From an uncultured Clostridia bacterium (GTDB lineage Bacteria; Bacillota; Clostridia; UMGS1810), in contig CALGRC010000177.1 in assembly GCA_937959315.1 (NCBI GenBank), forward strand, positions 1-13,504: a stretch of 13,504 bases of DNA, written 5' to 3'. Below are positions 1-7,234 of this stretch, in pieces. A program made the translations under genes and the position numbers. Below the pieces are notes generated by a model, which worked only from the letters and a program-made list of their open reading frames with translations, made no database searches and was not told the DNA's origin. The first letter of the stretch is position 1. Every line of letters begins with the position of its first letter.

Positions 1-9
1 GGTCATACC

Positions 10-909
10 TTGAAACCGGTTGTTTACGTGGATGTGCTGTTTGCCGTAAATGCACTCATCAATTACATATTGCTGTATATCACGTCCAAATTATCCAAGC
101 TGCCAACCACCCCGCTGCGGCTGCTGTTAGGCGCTTTGATTGGCGCAGTATACGCGGTGTGCATGTTCTTCCCGCAAGTGCGTGCGCTCTACACCGTCGC
201 GGCCAAATTTGCCGTGTCACTGATCCTTGTCGCCGCATCCTTTCGCATCCGCCGGCTGCGTACCTATATCCGCGTGGTTTGTATCTTTTACTTGGCGTCA
301 TTTACTTTCGGCGGCGTCACTTTGGCATTGCTGTACTTCACCAATGCCGGCATGACATCAGGCACCGTGCTGAGCAACGGCATCTTTTATTTTAATTTGC
401 CGTGGAAAACGCTGCTGCTGTCAACCGCTATCGCGTATGGCATTATTAGTATTGTATGGCGGATCTACAAAAAAAACCGCGGAACCGATCTCCGGCGGAT
501 CTATATCCTGCTCAACGACAAGGCTGTAAGCCTTAACGCCCTGGTGGACACCGGCAACCAGCTTTGCGACCCCATCACGCAGACGCCGGTGCTGATTGCC
601 GAATATAACAGTGTAAAACCGCTGCTGCCCGAACCGGTCAGCCAGGCGCTGTCCCAGCCGGACGGCGGCATTGAGACCATTGCCGGCAGTGCGGAACAGA
701 CCGCATTCGGCGGACGGTTCCGCGTTATCCCATTTACATCGCTTGGTACAGAAAACGGCCTTCTGGTTGGTTTCAAACCCGACGCGGTGCAAATTGGCGG
801 CCGCGCGGTTAAAAACGTCATTGTCGGTATCTACCAGCGGCAGCTTTCAAACAACCACGAATACAACGCGCTGCTCAGCCCTGAACTTGCCGGCGCTGGG
901 CACGACTGA
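10..909 (+). CDS. spoIIGA: Sigma-E processing peptidase SpoIIGA
   Basis: Membrane-embedded aspartic protease that, in known spore formers, cleaves the pro-sequence of sigma-E in the mother cell at the forespore septum. The 299-aa product matches the family in length (about 300 aa) and layout: five or so hydrophobic segments in residues 1-155, then a soluble protease domain. The catalytic motif is VDTGNQLCDP, with Asp180 as the active residue. The gene ends 16 nt before sigE, the classic operon pair of protease and its substrate. The start is a TTG at position 10; only 9 nt precede it, so its ribosome binding site and the usual Spo0A-controlled promoter lie outside the window and a slightly different start cannot be excluded. 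Identity rests on the motif, membrane layout and neighbour and is near certain. Confidence 0.95.
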   Translation: MKPVVYVDVLFAVNALINYILLYITSKLSKLPTTPLRLLLGALIGAVYAVCMFFPQVRALYTVAAKFAVSLILVAASFRIRRLRTYIRVVCIFYLASFTFGGVTLALLYFTNAGMTSGTVLSNGIFYFNLPWKTLLLSTAIAYGIISIVWRIYKKNRGTDLRRIYILLNDKAVSLNALVDTGNQLCDPITQTPVLIAEYNSVKPLLPEPVSQALSQPDGGIETIAGSAEQTAFGGRFRVIPFTSLGTENGLLVGFKPDAVQIGGRAVKNVIVGIYQRQLSNNHEYNALLSPELAGAGHD

Positions 910-925
910 GGAGGAACGGGACAAC

Positions 926-1636
926 ATGAAACTTTTTATCCTTTGCAAACATGCCATCCAATTTTTATTACGCCTGCGCAAACCCGAAGCCGTCCACTAT
1001 ATCGGCGGCTCCACCGCGCTGCCGCCGCCTTTAAGCAAAGAGGAAGAAGCAGCGCTGCTGGAAAAATTGGAATATGCGCCGGAAGAGGTAAAAAATACGC
1101 TGATTGAGCGCAACCTGCGGCTGGTCGTCTACATTGCCAAAAAATTTGAAAATACCGGCATCAATGTAGAAGATTTAATATCCATCGGCACCATCGGGCT
1201 CATCAAAGCCATCAATACCTTTCAGCCCAGCAAAAAAATCAAGCTTGCCACCTATGCTTCCCGCTGCATAGAAAACGAAATACTGATGTATCTGCGCAAA
1301 AATAACAACCACCGGATTGAAGTTTCTATTGACGAACCGCTCAACGTAGACTGGGACGGCAATGAATTGCTGCTTTCCGATATCCTGGGCACCGAAAGCG
1401 ACCTCATCTATCAAAGCATTGAAAGCGAAGTGGACCGGGAGCTTTTGTCCATTGCCTTAGAACGGCTGTCCCCCCGCGAAAAAGACATTATGGAACTGCG
1501 GTTTGGCGTCAAAAACGGCGTCCAGAAAACGCAAAAAGAAGTGGCCGACCTGCTGGGCATTTCCCAATCGTATATATCCCGGCTGGAAAAGCGTATCATC
1601 GGCCGATTAAAAAAAGAAATTTCCAGAATGATTTGA
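926..1636 (+). CDS. sigE: RNA polymerase sporulation sigma factor sigma-E
   Basis: Early mother-cell sporulation sigma factor, made as inactive pro-sigma-E. The 236-aa product contains the sigma-70 region 2 core (LISIGTIGLIKAINTF, then KLATYASRCIENEILMYLR) and a region 4 helix-turn-helix (KTQKEVADLLGISQSYISRLEKR). The N-terminal stretch of about 24 residues before YIGGS is basic and hydrophobic, as expected of the membrane-associating pro-sequence; by homology with Bacillus, cleavage falls just before Tyr25. The ATG at 926 is chosen because GAGGAGG lies at 908-914, overlapping the spoIIGA stop, and because the open frame further upstream runs inside spoIIGA. In Bacillus, sigG follows sigE; here tRNA genes follow instead. 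Confidence 0.97.
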   Translation: MKLFILCKHAIQFLLRLRKPEAVHYIGGSTALPPPLSKEEEAALLEKLEYAPEEVKNTLIERNLRLVVYIAKKFENTGINVEDLISIGTIGLIKAINTFQPSKKIKLATYASRCIENEILMYLRKNNNHRIEVSIDEPLNVDWDGNELLLSDILGTESDLIYQSIESEVDRELLSIALERLSPREKDIMELRFGVKNGVQKTQKEVADLLGISQSYISRLEKRIIGRLKKEISRMI

Positions 1637-1690
1637 CGGCAGTTCCATAAAATAATTGTAAAATTTCTGCGCAAATATCATCGAAAACAG

Positions 1691-1719
1691 TTGACAAGCC
1701 TGATATTCTATGCTAAACT
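1691..1719 (+). promoter_or_regulatory. Sigma-A promoter of the tRNA-Ser pair
   Basis: TTGACA at 1691-1696, a 17-bp spacer, and TAAACT at 1714-1719 preceded by TGC (extended -10). It lies 31 bp upstream of the first tRNA, so the tRNAs are probably transcribed independently of the sporulation operon. Confidence 0.75.
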
Positions 1720-1749
1720 TATGCCTAGAGTGTGTTAGGTAGAAGGCAC

Positions 1750-1834
1750 GGAGAGGTGTCCGAGTGGTTTAAGGAGCTAGTCTTGAAAACTAGTGATGCT
1801 TTCAGCACCCAGAGTTCGAATCTCTGCCTCTCCG
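1750..1834 (+). tRNA. tRNA-Ser (anticodon TGA)
   Basis: An 85-nt gene that folds as a class II tRNA. The acceptor stem is GGAGAGG (1750-1756) with CCTCTCC (1827-1833) and discriminator G1834. The anticodon stem is CTAGT/ACTAG with loop CTTGAAA, giving anticodon TGA at 1784-1786. It has a long variable arm typical of serine tRNAs and a T-loop GTTCGAATC. The 3' CCA is not encoded. Confidence 0.96.
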
Positions 1835-1868
1835 CTCTGCAATACAAATGGTTTTTTATTTTCTGTAC

Positions 1869-1957
1869 GGAGAAGTACTCAAGCCGGTCGAAGAGGCGCC
1901 CCTGCTAAGGGTGTAGGTCGTGAAAGCGGCGCGAGAGTTCGAATCTCTCCTTCTCCG
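1869..1957 (+). tRNA. tRNA-Ser (anticodon GCT)
   Basis: An 89-nt class II tRNA lying 34 nt after the first. The acceptor stem is GGAGAAG (1869-1875) with CTTCTCC (1950-1956) and discriminator G1957. The anticodon stem is CGCCC/GGGTG (one G-T pair) around loop CTGCTAA, giving anticodon GCT at 1904-1906, which reads AGC/AGU. It has a long variable arm and T-loop GTTCGAATC; CCA is not encoded. It is probably cotranscribed with the TGA isoacceptor. Confidence 0.95.
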
Positions 1958-1966
1958 CTGAAAAAA

Positions 1967-2001
1967 ATACCCGTTGGGCCCAACCCAACGGGTATTTTTT
2001 T
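1967..2001. terminator. Bidirectional intrinsic terminator
   Basis: A perfect 12-bp stem (ATACCCGTTGGG at 1967-1978, complement at 1984-1995) with a 5-nt loop. It is flanked by seven A's on the left and six T's on the right, so it has a U-tract in both directions. It can end the tRNA transcript from the left and the sufCB transcript from the right, whose stop codon is 10 bp away. Confidence 0.92.
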
Positions 2002-2010
2002 GCTTCCCAT

Positions 2011-2928
2011 TCAACTTAAAAAACCTTTGATAATCTGTTCTTCTGCTTCTTCTTCCGTCAAACCAAGCGTACGCAGTTTGATAATCTGTTCACTGGCAAT
2101 CTTTCCAATCGCCGCCTCATGGATAAGCGCCGCATCCCCGTTGCGCGCCCACAGCTTCGGCGCGGCGTCCACCGTCCCATTCCCTTCAATAATAGCATCG
2201 CAGGCAGAATGGCCGCTGCACGATGCGTTGCCGATAATCGTAGACGTATACGACTGGCGGGACTCCCCGCATGCCACCGACCGGGACACAATATCTGCGC
2301 TAGAACCTTCGCCATTGAGCTCCACTTGGAACAACGTCTCTGCCGATTGATTTTTTTCAGTATAAATGCGTTCCTGTATGATTAACTTTGCGCCTTTATC
2401 CAGCGTAACTTTGGTATCCCGCAACGTGCGATCCACCCCTCCAATCTGCGCTGAATCCATTTCCAGCATGGCGTTTTCCTTCAAATATGCTTCGGTCACT
2501 GGGTCAATACTCCGGATACCGGCGCCATTGCCAGTGCCAATATGTTTTTCAATATATTTCACCCGTGCGCCCGGTTCCAGAAAAAACCGATGGATACCAT
2601 TGTGCCGGGCAGGCTCGCCTGTTTCCGTGTGGACGCCGCACCCTGCCACAATGGTCACATCTGCATTTTCACCAACGTAAAAATCATTGTAAACCACATC
2701 GTCCACATCCCCATGGGTGACGCAGGCAGGAATAGAAACCGTTTCCCCGGCTGTTCCCGGCAAAATGCGGATATCCAGCCCCGGCTTGCCGGTTTTGCCG
2801 TCAATCCGGATATGCTCGCTTGACTGGCGGCCAGCGCAGCTTCCGTCCACCCGGAGATTGTAAGCACCTTGAAAATCCCCCGTCCAGCCAGATACCAGCC
2901 CAAGCAGCTTTTTGGTAACCTCATGCAT
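2011..2928 (-). CDS. sufB: SufB/SufD-family Fe-S scaffold protein (SmsB-like)
   Basis: Scaffold partner of the adjacent ATPase in iron-sulfur cluster assembly. The 305-aa product is short compared with SufB (about 470 aa) but has the conserved C-terminal core: SACDAII around Cys243, then a gap, HEAAIGKI (His270, Glu271) and a closing GLTEEEAEEQIIKGF. In studied SufB proteins a Cys and a Glu at these places are needed for cluster assembly, so it is closer to SufB than SufD; assignment of these exact residues is by motif position. The start at 2928 is chosen for a GAGGAGG ribosome site about 9 nt upstream and an 8-nt overlap with the end of the ATPase gene, implying translational coupling. No SufS, SufU or second scaffold gene is next to it, matching the minimal two-gene SMS-type system. 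Confidence 0.88.
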   Translation of the reverse strand: MHEVTKKLLGLVSGWTGDFQGAYNLRVDGSCAGRQSSEHIRIDGKTGKPGLDIRILPGTAGETVSIPACVTHGDVDDVVYNDFYVGENADVTIVAGCGVHTETGEPARHNGIHRFFLEPGARVKYIEKHIGTGNGAGIRSIDPVTEAYLKENAMLEMDSAQIGGVDRTLRDTKVTLDKGAKLIIQERIYTEKNQSAETLFQVELNGEGSSADIVSRSVACGESRQSYTSTIIGNASCSGHSACDAIIEGNGTVDAAPKLWARNGDAALIHEAAIGKIASEQIIKLRTLGLTEEEAEEQIIKGFLS

Positions 2929-3652
2929 CAAACAGCGCCTCCTCTCTGCAGCAGGCAGGGGAAAATCCCCCGGACGCAAACACTTGCCCCATCATTTCTT
3001 CACCGCCGCCTGTTTTCTCCACTACCCCGTCCTTAAGCAGGATAATTTCATCTGCAATCCGCAAAATCCGCTCCTGATGGGATATGATTATCAGCGTCCC
3101 CTTTAAGTTTTTGCGCATATCCTGGAATACTTCAATCAAATTTTTAAAACTCCACAAGTCGATGCCCGCTTCCGGTTCGTCAAACACCGTTAAAGTTGTA
3201 TGCCTGGCCAGTACGGTAGCAATTTCAATGCGTTTCATCTCTCCGCCCGAAAGCGTGGCGTTTACCTCCCGGTCCATATATTCTTTTGCACACAGACCGA
3301 CATTGCCCAAGATATCGCAGAGCTGTGTTTCACTGAGGGAATCATTTGCCGCCGTTTCAACCAATTGGCGCACAGTAATCCCCTTAAACCGCACCGGCTG
3401 CTGAAATGCGAAGCTCACACCTTTTTTTGCACGCTCAGTAATGTCTAATCCCGTAATATCCTCTTCATTTAATAGCACATGGCCACAGGACGGCCGTTCA
3501 ATACCGGCTATGATACGGGCCAATGTAGTTTTGCCGCTGCCGTTAGGGCCGGTGATAACGGCCAGCTTCCCGTCCGATACGGTCAAATTGACGCCTCTTA
3601 GCACTTCTTTCCCGTCCGGCGCCTTCCAAGCGATATTTTTCAACCGCAGCAT
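2921..3652 (-). CDS. sufC: Fe-S cluster assembly ATPase SufC-like (SmsC-like)
   Basis: ABC-type ATPase without membrane domain that drives cluster assembly on its SufB-like partner. The 243-aa product shows Walker A GPNGSGKTT (residues 35-43), Q-loop FAFQQP (81-86), signature LSGGEMKR (134-141), Walker B TLTVFDEPEAGID and the switch histidine in SHQ (192). Length fits SufC (about 250 aa). The C-terminal tail contains a CC pair (234-235) not obviously typical of SufC. The start at 3652 follows AAAGGAGG; an in-frame ATG eight codons earlier has no good ribosome site. It is first in a two-gene operon with the scaffold and has its own upstream promoter. Confidence 0.93.
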   Translation of the reverse strand: MLRLKNIAWKAPDGKEVLRGVNLTVSDGKLAVITGPNGSGKTTLARIIAGIERPSCGHVLLNEEDITGLDITERAKKGVSFAFQQPVRFKGITVRQLVETAANDSLSETQLCDILGNVGLCAKEYMDREVNATLSGGEMKRIEIATVLARHTTLTVFDEPEAGIDLWSFKNLIEVFQDMRKNLKGTLIIISHQERILRIADEIILLKDGVVEKTGGGEEMMGQVFASGGFSPACCREEALFDA

Positions 3653-3681
3653 TTTGATAACCTCCTTTGCTGGCATTTTGA

Positions 3682-3695
3682 TTAGCCGCAGCTAA
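3682..3695. promoter_or_regulatory. Small palindrome in the sufCB leader
   Basis: TTAGC-CGCA-GCTAA is a perfect 5-bp inverted repeat located between the promoter and start of the ATPase gene. A GGTTAG motif and CTGCGGCT motif recur nearby in the same roughly 100-nt leader. It could be an operator for an iron-sulfur responsive repressor such as an Rrf2-type protein, but the arms are short and chance is possible. Confidence 0.25.
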
Positions 3696-3752
3696 CCAAT
3701 AGTATAAAAATCGCAGCCGCAGAAAATTTCTAACCAGACGTGCTCAACCCTT

Positions 3753-3782
3753 ATTATAATCCGCACCGTTTGCGCTTGTCAA
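3753..3782 (-). promoter_or_regulatory. Sigma-A promoter of sufC-sufB
   Basis: Read on the - strand: TTGACA (3782-3777), an 18-bp spacer, and a perfect TATAAT (3758-3753). It leaves a leader of roughly 95 nt before the ATPase start at 3652. Confidence 0.8.
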
Positions 3783-3861
3783 CAAAATGTCAAACAATTT
3801 TGCAAATTACAACCCATCCAGTTCCGCAAAATCTTTATTTTTATCAGTTTCCAAATATTTC

Positions 3862-3891
3862 TTGACGCAGGGCTTCCAATTGCGATATAAT
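3862..3891 (+). promoter_or_regulatory. Sigma-A promoter of the URO-D-like gene
   Basis: TTGACG (3862-3867), an 18-bp spacer and a perfect TATAAT (3886-3891), 41 bp upstream of the start codon at 3933. It is divergent from the sufC promoter, the two -35 boxes lying about 80 bp apart in AT-rich DNA. Confidence 0.8.
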
Positions 3892-3932
3892 ATAAAAAAT
3901 ATTGCACACCGATTCATATAGGAGGAATCTCC

Positions 3933-4991
3933 ATGTCATATGAAGCTGGAATTGCAGCACTTCATTTAGAAATGCCGGACGTTGTCCCGCGGACGGAATA
4001 TTCCGTCGAAGAACACTGGCCGCTTATCCGGCAAGTAACCGGCTATCCAGTTACTTCTGCATCGCCTGAAGATGAAAAAAAGAAAGCGCAGGCTGCCTTT
4101 TTCAAGGCGTGGGACTATGGAATTAACTGGAATATCCTTGTACATAACAACTACCTGACCGGGCGAAAAACCTCCATGGGCCATGCCGTCTATGCCGAAG
4201 GCGGATCGGATTTTCAAGAGGCCGCAGGATGCCCGTTCCGCACACCGAAAGAAGCATTGGCATTTGAACCGGCAGAAGAATACGGCATACCCAACCACCA
4301 GGCATTGGTATCCCAATTCAACGCCAACTGGCGTACCAAATGCGATACCTTTGACGATACTGTCAACATGACAGGTATCTATATCACCCTCATGAGCGGC
4401 CTGATTGAACTGCTCGGCTGGGATATGCTTTTGCTTTCAGCAGGCACCGATCCAGCCGACTTTGGCGCATTGGCAAACCGGTATGCCGACTGGATTGCGC
4501 ATCATTTTGAAGCGCTTGCAGCCTGTGATTCCCCTGTAGTAATGGTCCACGATGATATTGTTTGGACAGAAGGGGCATTTTTGCATCCCGACTGGTACCG
4601 GAACTATATTTTCCCCAATTACAAACGGCTGTTTGCGCCGTTGCGCGAAGCGGGAAAAATCATCCTTTTCACCTCGGACGGCAATTATACACAATTTATA
4701 GACGATATTGCCCAAACAGGTGTAAACGGGTTTGTCATGGAACCATGTACTGATATGGCTTATCTTGCAGAGCGGTACGGCAAAACCCATGTCCTTGTTG
4801 GCAATGCCGATACGCGTGTGCTGCTGTCCGGCAGCCGTGAACAAATTTATAGTGAAGTAAAACGATGCATGGATATCGGAAAATCCTGCCCCGGATTCAT
4901 CTTAGCTGTCGGGAATCATATACCGCCCAACACACCTGTTGAAGCCGCTTTATATTATAATGAATGCTACGAACAACTCCGCCGCCGCTGA
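3933..4991 (+). CDS. Uroporphyrinogen decarboxylase (URO-D) superfamily protein
   Basis: A 352-aa TIM-barrel protein of the URO-D superfamily, which includes HemE and the corrinoid methyltransferases MtaA/CmuA. Family-type signs are VMVHDDI at mid-length, a G-rich strand end (TSDGNYTQF, about 247-255), GFVMEP, HVLVGNADTRVL, and the closing ILAVGNHIPPNTPVE (about 323-337). It is unlikely to be HemE: no other haem genes are present and the N-terminal substrate-binding region does not resemble it. The zinc ligands seen in MtaA-type proteins (an HxC and a later Cys) appear replaced here by T247/D249 and N328, so the usual methyltransferase chemistry is doubtful. No corrinoid protein gene adjoins it. 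AGGAGG at 3920-3925 fixes the start. The gene is monocistronic, with its own promoter and terminator. Substrate unknown. Confidence 0.82.
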   Translation: MSYEAGIAALHLEMPDVVPRTEYSVEEHWPLIRQVTGYPVTSASPEDEKKKAQAAFFKAWDYGINWNILVHNNYLTGRKTSMGHAVYAEGGSDFQEAAGCPFRTPKEALAFEPAEEYGIPNHQALVSQFNANWRTKCDTFDDTVNMTGIYITLMSGLIELLGWDMLLLSAGTDPADFGALANRYADWIAHHFEALAACDSPVVMVHDDIVWTEGAFLHPDWYRNYIFPNYKRLFAPLREAGKIILFTSDGNYTQFIDDIAQTGVNGFVMEPCTDMAYLAERYGKTHVLVGNADTRVLLSGSREQIYSEVKRCMDIGKSCPGFILAVGNHIPPNTPVEAALYYNECYEQLRRR

Positions 4992-5015
4992 GATGCACCC
5001 ATTGGAGAATAAATC

Positions 5016-5051
5016 AAAACCCCGGATGGACTAAAATCCATCCGGGGTTTT
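5016..5051 (+). terminator. Intrinsic terminator after the URO-D-like gene
   Basis: A perfect 15-bp stem (AAAACCCCGGATGGA at 5016-5030, complement 5037-5051) with a 6-nt loop ctaaaa. The T-run is the right arm end, and the A-run on the left makes it potentially bidirectional. It begins 25 bp after the stop codon. Confidence 0.9.
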
Positions 5052-5286
5052 AGCTAAACTGTTCAAAAATGATACCTGCCGCGCCGCAGATGTGTAACCG
5101 AACCAGATTGGTAGTGCTGCGGAGGCGTCGCGGATGCGTTTACAAAGCCGCAGCAGGAGCAAGCGTGACCCGTTTCGGAAAAGGAGGAGCAAGGAAGCGG
5201 GCGGATGTTTTTCTGCAAAAAAATGGAGCAATGACCGTCCGTGGTAAAACCGCAGCTTTTTATGTTTTTGAGAAACGGCATAGTTT
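5052..5286. other. Gene-poor spacer, possible dispersed-repeat remnant
   Basis: This 235-bp stretch separates backbone from the recombinase. No promoter or convincing gene is visible. Open frames exist on both strands (for example a 72-aa frame at 5063-5281 on the -) but lack ribosome binding sites and overlap the recombinase end. The - strand frame is Cys/Ser-rich and resembles spurious proteins predicted from repeated DNA in gut Clostridia; that impression is from memory, not a search. It probably belongs to the edge of the mobile element. Confidence 0.35.
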
Positions 5287-5298
5287 TTATGCCGTTTC
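5272..5298. repeat. Perfect hairpin at the end of the serine recombinase
   Basis: GAAACGGCATA (5272-5282) and its exact complement (5288-5298) with loop GTTTT. The recombinase stop codon lies in it. Neither strand has a T-run directly after it, so it is not a normal intrinsic terminator, though it may slow polymerase or protect the 3' end of the recombinase mRNA. Confidence 0.6.
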
Positions 5299-6918
5299 CT
5301 CATTTCTCTGAAACAATGCTTTTGGCAAAATCCCCACCAAATCATAGCAAATTTCAATCTCCTGCGTCCGTTTCCCGTCAATCATCTGCGGTGCGTGGAC
5401 ATACACGCGCTTTACTAAATCATTCAGGATTGCCGGCGTCAATTCCTGCAAAGCCAAATACTTATGTACTTTTGAAATAAACCGTTCCAGATTGCCGGAC
5501 TGTTCTTCCGTTTCGGTAATTTCTGCCGTTAGCTTTTCAGCCTGTTCTCGCAATTCTTCCTGTTCCTTTTCGTAATCGTCTGATAGCATTTGAAAGCGGC
5601 TTTCAGATAAAACGCCTTTGCTTTTATCCTCATAAATACACTTAAAAAGCCTGTCCAATTCTGCAATACGGTTTTCTGCTTTGGCAAGCAGTTTCTTTTT
5701 TGCTGTCAAATTCTTTTTGACATCTGATTTATACTTTTCTCCCATAACTGCACGGAATTGCTGTTCAAAAGCCGCAACATAACCAATCACATATTTCAGA
5801 TGTGCAAACACGCCCTTTTCAAGTACAACTGCACGGATATAATGTTTTGAACCGCAGACGTCTTTTCCCTTGTTAGCGCCGGAACAGACAAAATAGTCCT
5901 GACGGCTTTCAAAATAATTGCTGGTGCAGTAATACATTTTACTTTTGCAATCTGCACAGTAAGCGATACCTGCAAACATATTGCTTTTGCCTGTTTTTGT
6001 GGGACGGCGTTTGTTCTTGCGAAGCTCCTGTACCCGTTCCCAAATATCAGGGTCGATAATCGGTTCGTGGGTGTTTTCAAAAATAACTCGTTTTTCTTCG
6101 GGGTTCCATATCTTATGCTTGGTTTTGTAAGATTTCTTTGTGGTTTTGAAATTCACCATGTGCCCCAAATATTCTTTGCGTTCCAAAATGTAGGATATGG
6201 AGTCGCCGTTCCAGTTATAAATCTTTTCGGATTTATGTGCCTTGCCATCCCGTTGCTCCCAATACGCGCTTGGTTTTAGAATTTTGTCCTTTTCAAGCAG
6301 TCTTGCAATCTGGGTAGGGCCATATCCCTGCAGACAAAGCTGAAAAATCCGTCTGACAACTTGCGCCGCCGGTTCATCTACAATCCATTGTTTTTTGTCG
6401 TCAGGATTTTTCATATATCCGTATGGAGGTATTGTCGACAAATACCTGCCCGATTCGCCCTTTGCTTTTAACACCGCTTTAATCTTCTTTGAGGTGTCGC
6501 GGGCGTAAAATTCGTTCATGATATTTAAGAATGGAGTAAAATCGCTGTCGGTCTGGCTTGCGCTGTCTATGCCGTTGTTAATTGCAATAAACCGCACGTT
6601 CTTTTCCACAAATAATACCTCGGTGTAAAACCCGACTTTCAGATAATCCCTGCCGAAGCGGCTCATATCTTTTACAATCACCGTGCCTACAGTTCCATTC
6701 TCAATCTCTGCAAGCATTGCCTTGAAGCCCTCGCGCTCAAAAGTCGTACCCGATACGCCGTCATCAATAAAAAACCGTGTGTTCCGGAAGCCGTTGTCCT
6801 TTGCGTATTTACTTAAAATATTCTTTTGATTGACAATACTGTTGCTGTCGCCTGCAAGCTCATCATCACGGCTCAGGCGGCAATATAGCGCTGTAATTTT
6901 TTCTGACTGTCTGCTCAT
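5287..6918 (-). CDS. Large serine recombinase, TnpX/TndX type
   Basis: Site-specific recombinase that excises and inserts a mobile element using a nucleophilic serine. The 543-aa product has an N-terminal resolvase domain (YCRLSRDDE, probable catalytic Ser16; SGTTFEREGF; DMSRFGRDY), a middle recombinase domain (about 160-300), a zinc-ribbon with Cys321, Cys324, Cys345 and Cys355, a long coiled coil (about 400-475), and a C-terminal tail. Length and order match the TndX/TnpX group of clostridial integrative elements. The start at 6918 follows AAAGGAGGAG; an upstream in-frame ATG at 6990 lacks a good ribosome site. It lies downstream of a TnpW-like small gene but has no relaxase, type IV secretion or resistance gene nearby, so it is probably a remnant or one end of a larger element. 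The frame is intact and may still be active. Confidence 0.93.
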   Translation of the reverse strand: MSRQSEKITALYCRLSRDDELAGDSNSIVNQKNILSKYAKDNGFRNTRFFIDDGVSGTTFEREGFKAMLAEIENGTVGTVIVKDMSRFGRDYLKVGFYTEVLFVEKNVRFIAINNGIDSASQTDSDFTPFLNIMNEFYARDTSKKIKAVLKAKGESGRYLSTIPPYGYMKNPDDKKQWIVDEPAAQVVRRIFQLCLQGYGPTQIARLLEKDKILKPSAYWEQRDGKAHKSEKIYNWNGDSISYILERKEYLGHMVNFKTTKKSYKTKHKIWNPEEKRVIFENTHEPIIDPDIWERVQELRKNKRRPTKTGKSNMFAGIAYCADCKSKMYYCTSNYFESRQDYFVCSGANKGKDVCGSKHYIRAVVLEKGVFAHLKYVIGYVAAFEQQFRAVMGEKYKSDVKKNLTAKKKLLAKAENRIAELDRLFKCIYEDKSKGVLSESRFQMLSDDYEKEQEELREQAEKLTAEITETEEQSGNLERFISKVHKYLALQELTPAILNDLVKRVYVHAPQMIDGKRTQEIEICYDLVGILPKALFQRNEETA

Positions 6919-6994
6919 GTTCTGCTCCTCCTTTTCTTCATTCAGACAGTCTGCTAAAACAGGATTGCTCACATCTATTTTACCGCGCATATCT

Positions 6995-7192
6995 TTATTT
7001 GTCAGCCCCTTTCACTTGATTTTCGTCGTTTTCCATCAACCGCAGCAGCTTTGATGATATGGCCCTGTTCCCGGCATAGACGCCGCGGAAGATGTACCGG
7101 GCGCCGCAATCCTCAAACGAAACGGTCACCTCCGGCAATTCCATGTCCAGAGTACTGTACGCTGAAATTTTTACCTTGTTTTTCTTATCCAA
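6995..7192 (-). CDS. Small TnpW-like transposon protein
   Basis: A 65-aa protein lying directly upstream of, and in the same direction as, the large serine recombinase. A beta-rich N-terminal half (KISAYSTLDMELPEVTVSF) is followed by YIFRGVYAGNRAISSKLLRLM, whose closing K-L-x-R-L-M helix resembles the TnpW family of small proteins carried next to tnpX-type recombinases. Role unknown in that family. A purine-rich AAAGGA lies about 15 nt before the ATG, longer than usual spacing, so translation is uncertain. The link to TnpW rests on position and a short motif. Confidence 0.45.
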   Translation of the reverse strand: MDKKNKVKISAYSTLDMELPEVTVSFEDCGARYIFRGVYAGNRAISSKLLRLMENDENQVKGADK

Positions 7193-7234
7193 TCTTATCC
7201 GTCCTTTCTTTGTAAAAACATAATTTCAGAGAAT

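Noticed and set aside
671..925. Upstream extension of the sigE frame
   Set aside because: It lies within spoIIGA in another frame; the ATG at 926 has an excellent ribosome site and yields a product aligning in length with known sigma-E.
5063..5281. 72-aa Cys/Ser-rich frame on the - strand
   Set aside because: Its start lies inside the hairpin overlapping the recombinase end, with no ribosome site; more likely a repeat-derived spurious frame.
6919..6990. 24-codon N-terminal extension of the serine recombinase
   Set aside because: No suitable ribosome site, while AAAGGAGGAG precedes the ATG at 6918, which places the catalytic serine at the usual distance from the N-terminus.
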